From Cyathus striatus (Eukaryota; Basidiomycota; Agaricomycetes; Agaricales; Nidulariaceae): DNA of 64,000 nt. The stretch is taken from positions 868,001 to 932,000 of the forward strand of contig JAOVFP010000010.1 in the NCBI GenBank assembly GCA_025738555.1, in the 5' to 3' direction. The notes under the pieces are model-generated. The model saw nothing but the letters and a program-made list of their open reading frames with translations, had not been told where the DNA came from and did no database searches. This document shows positions 12,435 to 23,334 of this stretch, one piece after another (within the stretch, counting starts at the first letter, position 1; each line of letters starts with the position of its first letter). Made by a program: the position numbers and the translations under genes.

Positions 12435-12517
12435 GAGGTGGTGTAAATACTGGAGTGAGCTGCGAGTAGGCTGGGCGTTGCCTTATTGGCACATAGTTTT
12501 TTCCACGGGTCAGGTGA
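12435..12517. promoter_or_regulatory. DNAJC3-type promoter block upstream of B1
   Basis: The block GGTGGTGTAAATACTGGAGTG to GGTCAGGTGATTATATGCAT closely matches the upstream region of the DNAJC3-like copies (for example 15677-15760), including GCCTTATTGGC, an inverted CCAAT box. It recurs before B3 (27150-27240) and at 19270-19360. This suggests the B genes once shared a divergent promoter with a DNAJC3-like copy that has since been lost. Confidence 0.5.
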
Positions 12518-12564
12518 TTATATGCATCGATAGCTAAGATTGAGCTAAGATGGAATTAGTGAAG

Positions 12565-12765
12565 GAGAGCAAGGGAGTCAAGCGCCTCAGGGCGCTAAAG
12601 ACAGCTTTCACTTTCTGCGCCTCGAGGCGTTATCGATAACACTTTCTGAGCCTCTAGGCGCGATGGACAGCTTTCAATTTCTGTACCTCGAGGCGCTATG
12701 GACAACTCCACTTTCTGCGCCTCGCGTCATGGACGGCTTTCACATTCTTAGCCTCGAGCTGGCGC
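12565..12765 (+). repeat. Minisatellite M1 upstream of B1
   Basis: Tandem 30-45 bp units of the form GCGCTATGGACAACTTTCAC followed by TTTCTGCGCCTCGAG, with the palindromic core CCTCGAGG. About five units. The same repeat stands at 19410-19605 and, expanded, at 27258-27790, each at the same place in its array unit. Open frames over it are repeat artefacts. Confidence 0.85.
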
Positions 12766-12820
12766 TCTTCGCCTTAAAAGAGATCGAATCCCAGAATCTC
12801 CCCCCACTAACATCGAGTCC

Positions 12821-13515
12821 ATGTTTACCTTCCAATACCTTTCTCGCTACATTTTCATCTTCACTACACCGTACAATGATGTAAAGAGCGCCATTGAAAC
12901 CCCTGCATGAGTTGAATCTCTCGTCAAGAAGTTAGGTGCTCAGCACGCTATATGCTTGATGATCGTAAGTATCATTATCCATACACCCGATGAGGTCACT
13001 ACTCATGCCATACTGTGTCTTAGTTCTCTGCACTATTCACGTACGAGCCTCAAAACAATATCAATTAAAGTATACTTACCAGAAAACGCGTATTAGGACA
13101 AACGCCCATCAAGGAAAATCCAACTGGGCCGCATTAATCCTTGGTGCTATTCTGTTCACCGGGCGCATCTCGCTAGTTTACGATGGATTAAACGAGGAAC
13201 AATTCAAGGTGTGTTCTCCTTATTACTACGACTTATATTGTTCTAATAATTCCAGACACAAATAAGGATTATCGGACCAGAGATCTACACGATCGTCAAT
13301 ATGATGCGGGTGTTATTTTGCAGTCAATGTTGTTATACGAGATATTCACAATGTCTAGCTCTATCACGTTAGCTGTCGTAATCATGTTCAGCTGTTTCGC
13401 TTTAGGCATCGCGTCGTTCGTAGCTGCTGGGGTAATGGACAGCATGGAGTCGGAGTTGATGCCAGTGACATGGCTCGGCAGACGGCCGTATAGAATTATT
13501 CCTTATGTACAGTAG
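12821..13515 (+). pseudogene. Array membrane protein B1, broken
   Basis: Type B paralogue of the array family, closest to B3 (27891-28581), with the same exon order. Exon 1 has an in-frame TGA where B3 reads CGA (CCTGCATGAGTTG against CCTGCACGAGTTG), and exon 4 has lost one base near 13304, shifting the frame. The 17 nt exon and splice sites remain recognisable. It sits just downstream of minisatellite M1 and converges on J1. Confidence 0.8.
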
Positions 13516-13611
13516 CATATACATTGGCTCTCTTAAACGGTCTTATAAAGTTGAGAACGAATCTCAGAATGTGTAGAAGGCTGTACATTAGGTTGGGGGG
13601 TGGGGAGGAAA

Positions 13612-13795
13612 GTATTTCACCGTCGCACTAACTTTAAGTGCCGTGATGCGCTGGTTCGACAAGGCTGCGATACGTTCACCTGCTCCCCATACACAGCAGT
13701 AAGCGGTCTCTCTGTGCGGGACGTATAGCTACGCAACGTTAATGAAGGAGAGTGTTAAGGGAAGACTGCACAATGCTTCACAGCATATCATAACG
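13612..13795. repeat. Conserved B-J spacer block
   Basis: TTTCACCGTCGCACTAACTT and the following 170 bp recur at 19618, 24328, 28703 and 36217 between the type B position and the DNAJC3-like copy. The block is well preserved even where B is deleted (19.6 kb). No open frame is conserved, so it is probably old untranslated or intergenic sequence of the repeat unit. Confidence 0.6.
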
Positions 13796-14029
13796 ACGTG
13801 AAATTTCACCTCGCAGCGACTGTAACATATAAATTCACAACCACATCATTGAAAAATCAAGTGAATTATGCTTTCCAAGCACAATCGAGTTACTCATATA
13901 CAATACGCCATAAAATCACAATTATCAACATGCGCACTTGGCCATCGTCTTCTCCTTTCGCGTTCTCCCTTCCCCGCTATTTCTCCCCCAAGCCCTCCTT
14001 CCCAACTCTTCCAACCAAACAAAACGGTA

Positions 14030-15576
14030 CTAAAACTCACCAAGATTAAACTGGAACGAACCGCCGGCTTGGGCAGAGGCATCCATCGGGGCGTCGCCTG
14101 CGTCGAAGCGGGCGCGAAGTTCTGTTGAGGGTTACTGGTACTTGAAGGTGAAAGTGTAATGAGAAGACGAGAGGGTAGTTGGGACGGAACGCGAAACTAG
14201 TGGGAAACCATAGGGCAGAAGAGAAAGACGCGATACATAGGTGGAGGTATGAGAGAGAAAGGACTTCGAAAGCAAAAAGAAATACAGCAAGGGGAAGAGA
14301 CAAAAGTGCAGAGAAATACAAACTAGAAACATACCAGGATTGGTGAAAACCTCATAAGCCATTAACAGTAGCCATCTTAGCCTCCAAACCACCCTTGAGC
14401 TAACTTGGCTTGTTTACGGCTAAATAAACCAAATGAATATCAGCATTACCCTCAACGTTAAAAATTGTGGAGGAAAATAGAAAGAAAAGATAAAATGAAC
14501 GTGCAGAGGGAATAAAGACCTAATTTGACGTCACCGCATCTCATCCTCCTCGAACGCTAATCATCCAATCTAAAAATACACCCTTCCAAAAAATCCAAAC
14601 GCAAATCTCTAACCAACGGACCGAAGCACCCGTTCCAAGTCGCAATAAACAAGAACACCGAAACACGTGCGTGCCTCAAATCCATCGCCAGGAAGAGGTG
14701 CGATTCGATATCAGAGATTACGGGGTTTAATAAAGGGAAGGGGGAGTCACGTCATTGCGTCACGCTGTAATGTGGTACCAGCGAATATGCCGGTAGCTGA
14801 ACGAATGCAAAAGAGAAGAGGTGTGTTAGGAGTTTGGTTGATGGTGGTAGGAGATATGTTAGTCATCTATCATTTCCATCAGTTTAATACGAAAACAAAA
14901 AGAGAAAAGAAGAGGGACGCACGTCAAATCACTAACACTCCCCTCTAAATCACCACTCGTGAAACTACATTCAATTCTCCAAGCACTAATCTCAACCGAA
15001 AAATTTGCAACGCCAAGTGCTCGAGTAGAATTCTCAACACAAGCACTCCATAACTCGGCCCTCTCCCGTTCCGCTTGCTCCCTAGCCTTCTGACCTACCT
15101 CTAAATCCTTCTCTTGCTCCACAGCATCAGCATTCCGGCCTTTCGCCTTGATGTATCGAGCGAGAGAGGTTGGCGAGGCGGGGAAATCACCCTCTTTGAG
15201 GTGGATGTGTGCTTTCGAAAGGTGTGCAGAATCGAATGTCTGGGAAGTCAAAGAGAGGACTTCGTCGTAATCCTCTAACGTGGCAGAATGGCACTGTAAC
15301 GAATGTAGTGCGATAGGGCGTTTATAGTATAATAGCTACTCTGTGGGTGATTGGTCTACCCCTGTCACAGTGTGAGGGAGGGAAGAGGGGGAAAAGGCGA
15401 ACCGATAGCTCCGGAGTATAACTTTATAGCTCCGTTGAATTAGCTGTTGAGAGGAGGATGTTGGATCTGTTGATGAGGGGGAGGAGGCCCGCGGCGTAGA
15501 GGCTTCCTGCGCCTGCGCTCGGGTCTGCTAGAACCGCTGCGGGGAGCAGGAGAAGGGCGGGCAGCGCGAAGCGCAT
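14030..15576 (-). pseudogene. DNAJC3/P58IPK-like ER co-chaperone copy J1
   Basis: Copy of a TPR plus J-domain protein of the ER lumen (DNAJC3 family). From 15576 it encodes a signal peptide (MRFALPALLLLPAAVLADPS), then NRSNILLST and a frameshift. Further on come TPR-type peptides (SAHLSKAHIHLKEGDFP, ARYIKAKGRNADAVEQEKDL, ELWSACVENSTRAL). The J-domain region near 14340-14410 has lost about 11 bp that would encode the HPD motif, and the tail reads ELRARFDAGDAP. Signal peptide at the front and J domain at the back is the family order. Broken by frameshift and loss of HPD. Confidence 0.8.
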
Positions 15577-15676
15577 TGTTTGTTGGATTTGCTTTTTGTT
15601 GTCGTAGATATTAGGAGGGTGGTAGTAAGGGGATGGGGAAGGAGGGTGGAAGAGAGACGGTGACAGAGCTGTTGAG

Positions 15677-15760
15677 GTGGTGTAATGATGGAGTGAGCTG
15701 GGCGTTGCCTTATTGGCTTGTTGAACACATAGTTTGTTCCCACAGGTCAGGTGATTACAT
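15677..15760 (-). promoter_or_regulatory. J1 promoter region with CCAAT box
   Basis: GCGTTGCCTTATTGGC contains an inverted CCAAT box about 140 bp upstream of the J1 start. The same block precedes J2 (about 21950), J3 (26000), J4 (30230) and J5 (37735). It lies between the minus-strand J copy and the plus-strand type A gene, so it may act in both directions. Confidence 0.5.
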
Positions 15761-15791
15761 GCACACGAGCACGTACCAGGTCCTGATATCC

Positions 15792-17200
15792 TAGTCCGGG
15801 CGCCAAAACGAGTGCAACGACGGGCCAGCACAGGGTTTACAGTGTGATGGGAGGGGAGAAGGATATTTGGCTACTGTGGAACAGCCTTTGGTGGATACCA
15901 GGTGTGTTTTTTAATCAATATTTCATCAGGTAAAGAGACTGACAACTTGTATCGCTTGCTTCTAGTGATGCAGGCCTGGGTCCCGAGCAAACTGTGACGA
16001 AAACACGAGCTGCTAGGAGATCTTTGACTAAGAAGGACTCCGAGCCTCTACCTTATTTCAAGAATGTGTATATAAGTCCATTTGATATGATTACGGTGCT
16101 TCTGGATGAAAGCAACGAGGAGTTTCGAGTGTACCGCAGTGAATTGTACAAAAAGACAATAAAAAGATTTCCTCAATTCTCGATTGCTTGGCTGCAAGTG
16201 ACTCTGGACGCTCAAAGCTCGCACTATGGCTCAAGAGCCACAGATACTAAGTTCTATGAAGACTTTATTGACGAGGAAATGGACTCTCTTCACTCGATGT
16301 TTCTTCGTTAATGGCCAGAGCAGAAATCCCATAAGCCTGGAATTCGAGAACATGCATGTCTTGCAGCTTCTTTAAGGGAGAAATCACAAGAGATATCTTG
16401 CCCTTGCCAGTGCCCACATCAACAAGAACATCCTGGAACAGAGAGCAATTGTTGCTTTGAGTTGGAATTTTCTTGGAATCTTCTTGAAGTTAGACGCAAT
16501 ATAGATCGCTAGAGTTGCCTTAAGTCCAAATAATTGTCCTTTATCAGTATAATTGTTTCGGTGGTCCGTTGATACAGCTTGATCGGCAGGTATATGTGTC
16601 GTGTGTTGTGCTGGTGCAAGCCAGAAGCGGCATGAATGTCCGATGACATTCGAGAACGCCGAGTTGACCGAGAACGAGAACAATTAAGAATGTATGTTGT
16701 AGAATTATGTAGAACATTGTAGATACATTCACTATTATAAATATGCAACGAAAATCCTGTACATACAATAAGTGTGAATCTATTCCCCCATTCCCCACTC
16801 CTAATTGTGTGATCTTAAGTCTTAGTTGCCTGCGCGCCTTGGTAAGTACTAATTTATTTAGGTACTATTACAATATCGTGTGTAGTTTGCGAGTTTCTTC
16901 TATGCAGGTGAGTGCGAGAACATCTGTCGAATTAAGCTGGTTGGTCTCGGTGTAGGGACTATTTGAAGCTTCCATATCCATTATTGCTTAAAAAGAGCTG
17001 TAGTTTACACTAGAGGAATGAAGCAAAAGAACGGGTATATTATGCAGGAGAGCGAGGGGAGTGGACGCGTCGCAGGTGCGTAAGGAACGTCAGTTTCAAA
17101 ATCCCCGAATTTTACCGGACCGTCTATCGACGAGATACCTCCACGCCAGTCATGTGACGTTAGCGTGAGATCGTCGATAGGCGGGACGGCTTCCGGACTA
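15792..17200. mobile_element. 1.4 kb TIR element with 9 bp target duplication
   Basis: The intergenic sequence between J1 and A2 is interrupted, compared with the other units, by 1409 bp flanked by the exact duplication CTGATATCC (15783-15791 and 17201-17209). Its ends are TAGTCCGG and CCGGACTA, with GCC matches further in. A 9 bp duplication fits a Mutator-like element; the short inverted repeat is weak support. A second inverted motif, CGTCTATCGACGAGAT with its near complement, lies near the right end. It carries one ORF (15994-16311) but no transposase I can recognise. Confidence 0.75.
15994..16311 (+). CDS. Hypothetical ORF inside the 9 bp TSD element
   Basis: Open frame of about 105 codons, rich in charged residues (KTRAARRSLTKKDSEPLPYF, FYEDFIDEEMDSLHSMFLR), no membrane segment. 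There is no in-frame ATG at its 5' end; the frame is open upstream to a TTCTAG that could be a splice acceptor near 15965, so it may be the last exon of a spliced gene. Family not recognised. It could be a captured host fragment or part of a degenerate element protein. Confidence 0.35.
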   Translation: MTKTRAARRSLTKKDSEPLPYFKNVYISPFDMITVLLDESNEEFRVYRSELYKKTIKRFPQFSIAWLQVTLDAQSSHYGSRATDTKFYEDFIDEEMDSLHSMFLR

Positions 17201-17213
17201 CTGATATCCAGCC

Positions 17214-17365
17214 GCCAAAAATAAAAGTTGCAACACGTTACACAGCACTTTTCATTAAGCGCCCATAGTTACTATTACCTTTATCTAATATTAGATAAAG
17301 GTAATAGTAACTATGGGCGCTTAATGAAAAGTGCTGTGTAACGTGTTGCAACTTTTATTTTTGGC
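17214..17365. repeat. Perfect 152 bp spacerless palindrome upstream of A2
   Basis: Bases 17214-17289 are the exact reverse complement of 17290-17365, with no loop (centre TCTAAT/ATTAGA). The outer 25 bp on each side (GCCAAAAATAAAAGTTGCAA) are shared with the other promoter inverted repeats, and the inner half differs. It ends 84 bp before the A2 ATG. It can form a cruciform in DNA or a hairpin in RNA. Confidence 0.95.
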
Positions 17366-17397
17366 AACTGGCCGCTTGCACTTTCATCTTTCTGCCG

Positions 17398-17407
17398 TAT
17401 AAGAGAC
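17398..17407 (+). promoter_or_regulatory. TATA-like box of A2
   Basis: TATAAGAGAC, 52 bp before the ATG, between the palindrome and the start codon. Confidence 0.6.
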
Positions 17408-17449
17408 ACAACCACCCGAATTTCAGAATGTCCCCCAACCAACTCCTCC

Positions 17450-18092
17450 ATGCCTAGTTTTCCACACCTCCTTCACTACATTTTTACTTTCATCACACCA
17501 TACAACGACGTGAAGAGCGCCATGGAAGACTCAGATCAAGTTGAATTTGTCCTCAAGAAGTTTAGCGCTCAGCGCGCGATATGCTTGATGATTGTACGCA
17601 CCACCTACATAGATACCCAAAGAGTTGCTGACATCATACCACCGCAGTTCTGCGCACTATTCACGTACGAGCTTCCTTAGACCAATATGCATGGAAGTAT
17701 GCTCACCACAGGACGTATATTACTGTAGGACAAACGCTCACCAAGGAACATCCAACTGGACCGCATTAATCCTTGGTGCTATCCTCTTCACCGGCCGTAT
17801 CTCGCTAGCTTTCGATGGATTAAATGCGGCACAATTTACGGTAAGTGCTCCCTGTTATTAGTACCATTTATCCCGACCTAACTAATGGCCCCAGATGCAA
17901 TTGAGGATCATCGGGCCTGAGATTTACACCATCGTCAATATGCTTCCGGCTATGATTTTACAGTTGATGCTTTTATATGAGATATTTACAATGTCAAGCT
18001 CTATCGTGTTGGCTATTGTTATCTCGTGCAGCTGTTTCGCTTTAGGATTCGCATCGTTTGTAGCTGCTAGTGTATTGGGTGTTATGGAATAG
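17450..18092 (+). CDS. Array membrane protein A2, intact
   Basis: 156-residue paralogue of A1. Exons 17450-17593, 17648-17664 (17 nt), 17729-17840 (112 nt) and 17895-18092, all introns GT-AG. The last exon is nearly identical to that of A1, while exon 1 has several amino-acid changes (HLLHYIF, DSDQVEFVLKKF). Four or five hydrophobic segments as in A1; no known domain. Upstream are the TATA-like box and the perfect palindrome, then J1 on the opposite strand beyond a later transposon insertion. Function unknown. Confidence 0.82.
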
Positions 18093-18506
18093 TTGATACT
18101 CACCCCAATTTAACATAGAATTGTGTATTTGTGTGCTTGAGTAGCCGCTCCACTTTATATACTTATGATGGCCCACCGTCGCGGCGTCGATACAAGATTT
18201 GTTTTTTTAGCGAGAGGATGTGTAAATGATAGTAATGAGATGATGTGAAAATTCTATTGCTCAACCCGACAGCAGATGTACAACGAAATAATCAAGGAAT
18301 AATTCCTCGTATACACGTCATATACTAGTGTAATAATCCGAAATACACACGGTAAGGAGTTAACGATCTGAATTTATATAGCATATCTAGCTCTGCGGTA
18401 TTTATCGTTCAGCTTTGTAGCTACCAGATAGTTCAAACTAGTTCAGTTGTTGCTAATGAAGCGAATCGAAGTGCGGGATAAATTCAATTACAAGTATATA
18501 GTAGCT

Positions 18507-19030
18507 ATGAAGAATACTGTCGCTTTTTTTACATTTCAATAATCTCAAGGTATTTCTATAGCTATAGGTATTTATTTATGATGTTATACTGAAGTTAATC
18601 ATATGAAAAACACTCTTTATTTCACTATACGTATACTTTCTGTTCGCTTGGTCTAATTACTCGTATATTTGTCTACGTATTTCCATAATGTTGATCGTTG
18701 AAGAGATATACAGAAATTGAGAGCGTCGAGGGGGATGGGATACACTGAGAAGACGATAACATCACCTAGACGCTATGTTTCCTTTAATGAGCGTGGGAAA
18801 TATTATAATGATCTACAAGTGAACAGATGGTACATGAATAGTGCAATAATAACTGTTTTTTTGTATGGCTAACTTCAGTATAATAGATCAGTAAATGCAT
18901 TCAACGTTATAAATAACGTAAGATTACAGAACTATCCAGAAAAAACAGCAGTATTGGAAATTTCGCTCGCCGGGAGTTACGGCGGGAAGCAAATTTCGCT
19001 TCGGCGGGTTTTTCCCCTATCGGAACTTCA
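18507..19030. mobile_element. 524 bp insertion with 8 bp duplication
   Basis: Compared with units 1 and 4, the spacer after A2 is interrupted by 524 bp between two copies of TAGTAGCT (18499-18506 and 19031-19038). The ends share only about 5 bp in inverted orientation (TGAAG / CTTCA). An internal inverted pair (TATACTGAAGTTA at about 18585 and TAACTTCAGTATA at about 18870) suggests a small non-autonomous DNA element. No coding capacity. Confidence 0.55.
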
Positions 19031-19409
19031 TAGTAGCTGCCAGTGGGGTATATATGATTTAAATGTGTGAAGAACACAATTGATATAGCTATTGTATAGA
19101 ATGAAATTGTAACTACATAGTTTGGTAGAACCTAGTTCTAAAATTCGTAGATAGATAATGATGGAAATGTATCAAACATCTCTGTATGAGCTTGTAGAGA
19201 GTCCGAAGCGGAAGGCGGAAAAATATGTTATATTTTCTCTCATAAGAACGATGGTACGTGCTATCGGCGCGTCGAAGTGAGATTGTGTAAATACTGGAGT
19301 GAGCTGGGCGTTGTCTTATTGGCACGTAGTTTGTTTCCCGCGGGTCAGGTGATTATATGCATCGATAGCTAAGATTGAGCTAAGATGGAACTGATGATCG
19401 ATGAGGGAG

Positions 19410-19605
19410 AGCGAGGGAGTCAAGCGCCTCAGGACGCTAAGGACAACTTTCACTTTCTGCGCCTCGAGGCGTTATCGACAACACTTCCTGAGCCTCTAGG
19501 CACTATGGGCAGCTTTCACTTTCTGTGCTTCAAGGCGCTATGGACAACTTCACTTTCTGCGCCTCGCGCCATGGACGGCTTTCACTTTCTTAGCCTCGAG
19601 CCGGC
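19410..19605 (+). repeat. Minisatellite M2, orphaned
   Basis: About five units of the same CCTCGAGG-centred repeat as M1. Sequence jumps from the repeat straight into the B-J spacer block at 19618, so the type B gene of this unit has been deleted. Confidence 0.8.
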
Positions 19606-20040
19606 GCTCTTCCCCCACGCATTTCACCATCGTACTAACTTTAAATGCCGTGATGCGCTGCTTCGACAAGGCTGCGATAGGTTCAACTGCTCCCCATACA
19701 CAGCAGTAAGCGGTTTCTTGGTACGGGACGCATAGCTACGAAACGGTAATGAAGGAGAGTGTTAAGGGAAGACTTCAGTGCATCGCAGCATATCATAGCG
19801 ACGTTAAATTTCACCTCGCAGCGACTGCAACATGTAAATTCACAACCACACCGTTGAAAAATCAAGTGAATTCTGCTTTCCAAGCACAATCGAGTTACTC
19901 ATATACAATACGCCATAGAATCACATATATACAATTATCAACATGTGCACTTGGCCATCGTCTTCTCCTTTCGCGTTCCCCCTTCCCCGCTATTTCTCCC
20001 CAAGCCCTCCTTCCCACTCTTCAAACAAAACAAAACGATA

Positions 20041-21839
20041 CTAAAACTCACCAAGGTTAAACTGGAACGGACCGTCGGCTTGAGCAGGAGCATTCATCGG
20101 GTCGTCGCCTGCGTCGAAGCGGGCACGGAGTTCTGTTGAGGGTTACTGGTACTTGAAGATGAAAGTGTAATGAGAAGACGAGAAGGTAGTTGGGATAGAA
20201 CGCGAAACTAGTGGGAAACAATAGGGCAGAAGAGAAAGACGCGGTATAGAGGTGGAGGTATATGAGAGAGAAGAGACTTCTAAAACGAAAAGAAATACAG
20301 CAAGGGGAAGAGACAAAAATACAGAGAAGTACAAAGTGGAAACATACCAGGATTGGTCAAAATCTCATAAGCTTCATTAACCGTACCCATCTTAGCCTCC
20401 AAACCGCCCTTATCAGGATGAGCCAACTTGGCTTGTTTAGGGCTAAATAAAAATTATAAAGAACATCAGTAAACGCGTTCATATAAACCAAGTGAGAAAA
20501 AATAGAAAACCTGAAATAAAGGTATAAAAAGAAGTCTGACGAAAATAAAATAAGAATCAGTGACGAGAATGGGGACGAGGCCGAGGCCAGATTCGACATC
20601 ACCCAACCTCATCCTCCTCAAACGTTAATCATCACCAATCTAAAAATACCCCTTCCTAAAAAAAACGCAAATGCCAATCTCTAAAATCACGGACCGATAC
20701 AACTGTTTCGAGCCGTATAGAACACCGAAACTACAAAACCAAATGAAGTATCCGTGCGTACCTCAGATCTGGCGCCAAGGGTAGATACGATTCAATCCAG
20801 AAGCTGTCATGCGGTTGTGTTGCCAGCCAATACACCGGGAGCGACGAATGAAAAAGAAAAACGAGAAAATAGGGAGAGGTACCGAGAAGCTTAACAACCC
20901 TTATCCAGCCGTCTTTCTCTTCGAGCTCGTGGACTTGCGCAAAGGCGCAGTCGAAGGATTTGTGTATAAGCGGTGCAGGACGAGGCAGGGTTTTGAGTCA
21001 TGGTCGTAGTGTAGGCATTGTTTGAGTGCGCTTTGCGAGGATGTGGAGGCTGGGAGGAGGAAGTACGAGAGTGAGAAGAGGTGCATGAGGGGAGCTATTG
21101 ACGGTGGTAAGAGAGGTGTCAATCGCCTGAAATTTTATGTCAGTAAAACAGAAGGGCACAAGCAAGGCGGACGCACGTCAAATCGCCAACACTCCCCTCC
21201 AAATCCCCACTCGCGAAATTACATTCAACTCTCCACGCTCTAATATCCACCGAAAAACTAGCAACGCGAAGTGCGCGAGTGGAACTCTCAACACAAGCAC
21301 TCCAAAGTTCGGCTCTCCTCTCCCTCTCCACTTGCTCCCTAGCTTTCTCACCTACGTCCAAATCCTTCTCTAGCTCTACGGCATCTGCGTCCCGCGCCTT
21401 CGCCTTGATGTATTGAACAAGCGATGTCCTAGGGGCGGGGAAATCACTTTCTTTGAGGTGGATGCGCGCTTTGAAGAGGTGCGCCGAATCCAACGTTTGA
21501 GAGGTTAGAGAGGACTTCGTCGTAGTCCTCTAACGCAGCAGAATGGCGCTGTAACGAATGTAGTGCGGTAGCACGTTTATAGTATAGTAGGTAATCTGTG
21601 GGTGATTGGTCTACCCCAGTCACAGAGTGAGTGCGTGAGGGAGGGAAGGGGGGGAGAGACGAACCGATAGCTTCTGAGTATAAATTTACAGCTTCGTTGA
21701 GTTGGCCTGTTGAGAGGAGGATGTTGGCTCTGTTGATGAGGTGGAGGAGGCCTGGTGGGCAGAGGCCTCCTGTTCCTGCTCCTGGGTCTGCGAGGGCTAC
21801 TACCAGGAGCAGGAGTAGTGCTGGGAGAGCGAAGCGCAT
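20041..21839 (-). pseudogene. DNAJC3-like copy J2, most complete
   Basis: Most complete array copy of the ER TPR/J-domain co-chaperone. Signal peptide MRFALPALLLLLVVALADPG at 21839, then TPR region (NRANILLSTGQLNEAVNLYS; after an intron DQSPTDYLLYYKRATALHSL), SAHLFKARIHLKESDF, ELWSACVESSTRALRVAS, SALKQCLHYDHDSKPCL near 21050, and a J-domain with HPD intact (AKLAHPDKGGLEAKMGTV near 20400), ending ELRARFDAGDDPMNAPAQAD. A 2 bp loss in a CT run (about 21510, VLS then NLSNVG in place of LTSQT) shifts the frame inside the TPR region. Parts of the J domain N-terminus were not found. Probably a pseudogene unless that shift is a sequence error. Confidence 0.8.
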
Positions 21840-22031
21840 TGCTCTTTGGGTTCGGTTCAGTTTTTGTTGTGGTGGGTATTAGGAGGGTGGTAGTAAGGGG
21901 ATGGGGGAGAAGGGGGGGAAGAGAGACGGTGACAGCGCTGTGAGGTGGTCGTTGCCTTATTGGCTTGTTGTTTTCCCACAGCTCATGTGATTACATACAC
22001 ACGGGCACTTACCAGGCCCTGATATCCAGCC

Positions 22032-22153
22032 GCCAAAAATAAAAGTTGCAACACAGCACTTTTCATTAAGCGCCCCGAAATCTTTCAATTTCATCCGTGA
22101 AAGATTTCGGGGCGCTTAATGAAAAGTGCTGTGTTGCAACTTTTATTTTTGGC
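22032..22153. repeat. Perfect inverted repeat upstream of A3 (56 bp arms)
   Basis: Bases 22032-22087 are the exact reverse complement of 22098-22153 around a 10 bp loop. The outer GCCAAAAATAAAAGTTGCAA and CAGCACTTTTCATTAAGCGC match the A2 palindrome; the inner 12 bp and loop differ completely. It ends 83 bp before the A3 start. Confidence 0.95.
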
Positions 22154-22185
22154 TACTGGCCACTTGGACTTTCATCTTTCTGCCT

Positions 22186-22195
22186 TATAAGAGAC
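22186..22195 (+). promoter_or_regulatory. TATA-like box of A3
   Basis: TATAAGAGAC, 51 bp before the A3 ATG; same position as in the other type A copies. Confidence 0.55.
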
Positions 22196-22236
22196 CCTAC
22201 CACCTGAATTTCAGAATGTCCCCCACCAACCCCTCC

Positions 22237-22871
22237 ATGCCTAGTTTTCTACACTTCCTTCGTTACATTTTTATTTTTATCGCGCCATACAATGACGTGA
22301 AGAGCGCCATGGAAGACCCGTCTCAAGTTGAATCCGTCGTCAAGAAGTTTAGCGCTCAGCGTACGATATGCTTGATGATCGTGCGCACCACTGTCCAATA
22401 TACTTACCCAAAGCGTTGCTGACATCGTACCGCCGCAGTTCTGCGCACTATTCACGTACGAGCTTGCTTAGTCCAATATGCATAGAAGTATGCTCACCAC
22501 ATTACTGTAGGACAAACGCTCACCATGACACCAAAGAAGATCCAACTGGACTGCATTAATCTTTGGTGCTAGGGCGCATCTCGCTAGCTTTCGATGAATT
22601 AAACGAGGAACAATTTACGGTAAGTGCTCCCTATTATTATTACCACCTATCCCGACCTAACTAATGGCCCCAGATGCAACTGAAGATCATCGGGCCTGAG
22701 ATTTACACCATCGTCGATATGCTTCCGGCTATGATTTTGCAGTTGATGCTTTTATATGAGATGTTTACAATGTCGAGCTCTATTGCGTTGGCTATTGTTA
22801 TCTCGTGCAGCTATTTCGCTTTAGGATTCGCATCATTTGTAGCTGCTGGTGTATTGGGTGTTATGGAATAG
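22237..22871 (+). pseudogene. Array membrane protein A3, frameshifted
   Basis: Type A paralogue with intact exon 1 (22237-22380), 17 nt exon (22439-22455) and exon 4 (22674-22871). Exon 3 has a small insertion near 22525 and lacks about 12 bp encoding the ILFT segment near 22570, giving a stop soon after HQG-equivalent residues. Intron 2 is also shortened. Promoter palindrome and TATA box are intact, so it may still be transcribed. Confidence 0.8.
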
Positions 22872-23334
22872 TTGATACCTGCCCCATTTTTACATAGAAT
22901 TGTACCTTTATGTGCCTGAGTAGCCGCTCCACTTTGTATACTTATGGTGGCCCATCATCACGACATTGATACACGATTTGTTTTTTTAGCGAGAGGATGT
23001 GTAAATAATAGTAATGTGAGGATGTGAAAATTCTATTGCTCAACCCGACAGCAGATTTACAACGAAATAATCAAGGAATAATTCCTCGTATACACTTCAT
23101 ATACTAGTGTAATAATCCGAAATACACACGGTAAGGAGTATACGATCTGAATTTATATAACATATCTAGCTCTGTGGTATCAGCTATTATTATCGTTCAG
23201 CTTCGTAGCTACCAGATAGTTCAAACTAGTTCAGTTGTTGCTAATGAAGCGAATCGAAGTGCGGGATAAATTTCTTTAGTGAGAGGATGTGTAATTTATA
23301 ATAATGAGAGGACAGTGTCAATCATCTAATGTTC

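Noticed and set aside
14046..14392. ORFs of 86-91 codons rich in Leu/Phe/Ser within J1
   Set aside because: They read through an intron-like stretch of the DNAJC3 copy in the wrong frame; similar frames are not conserved in J2-J5.
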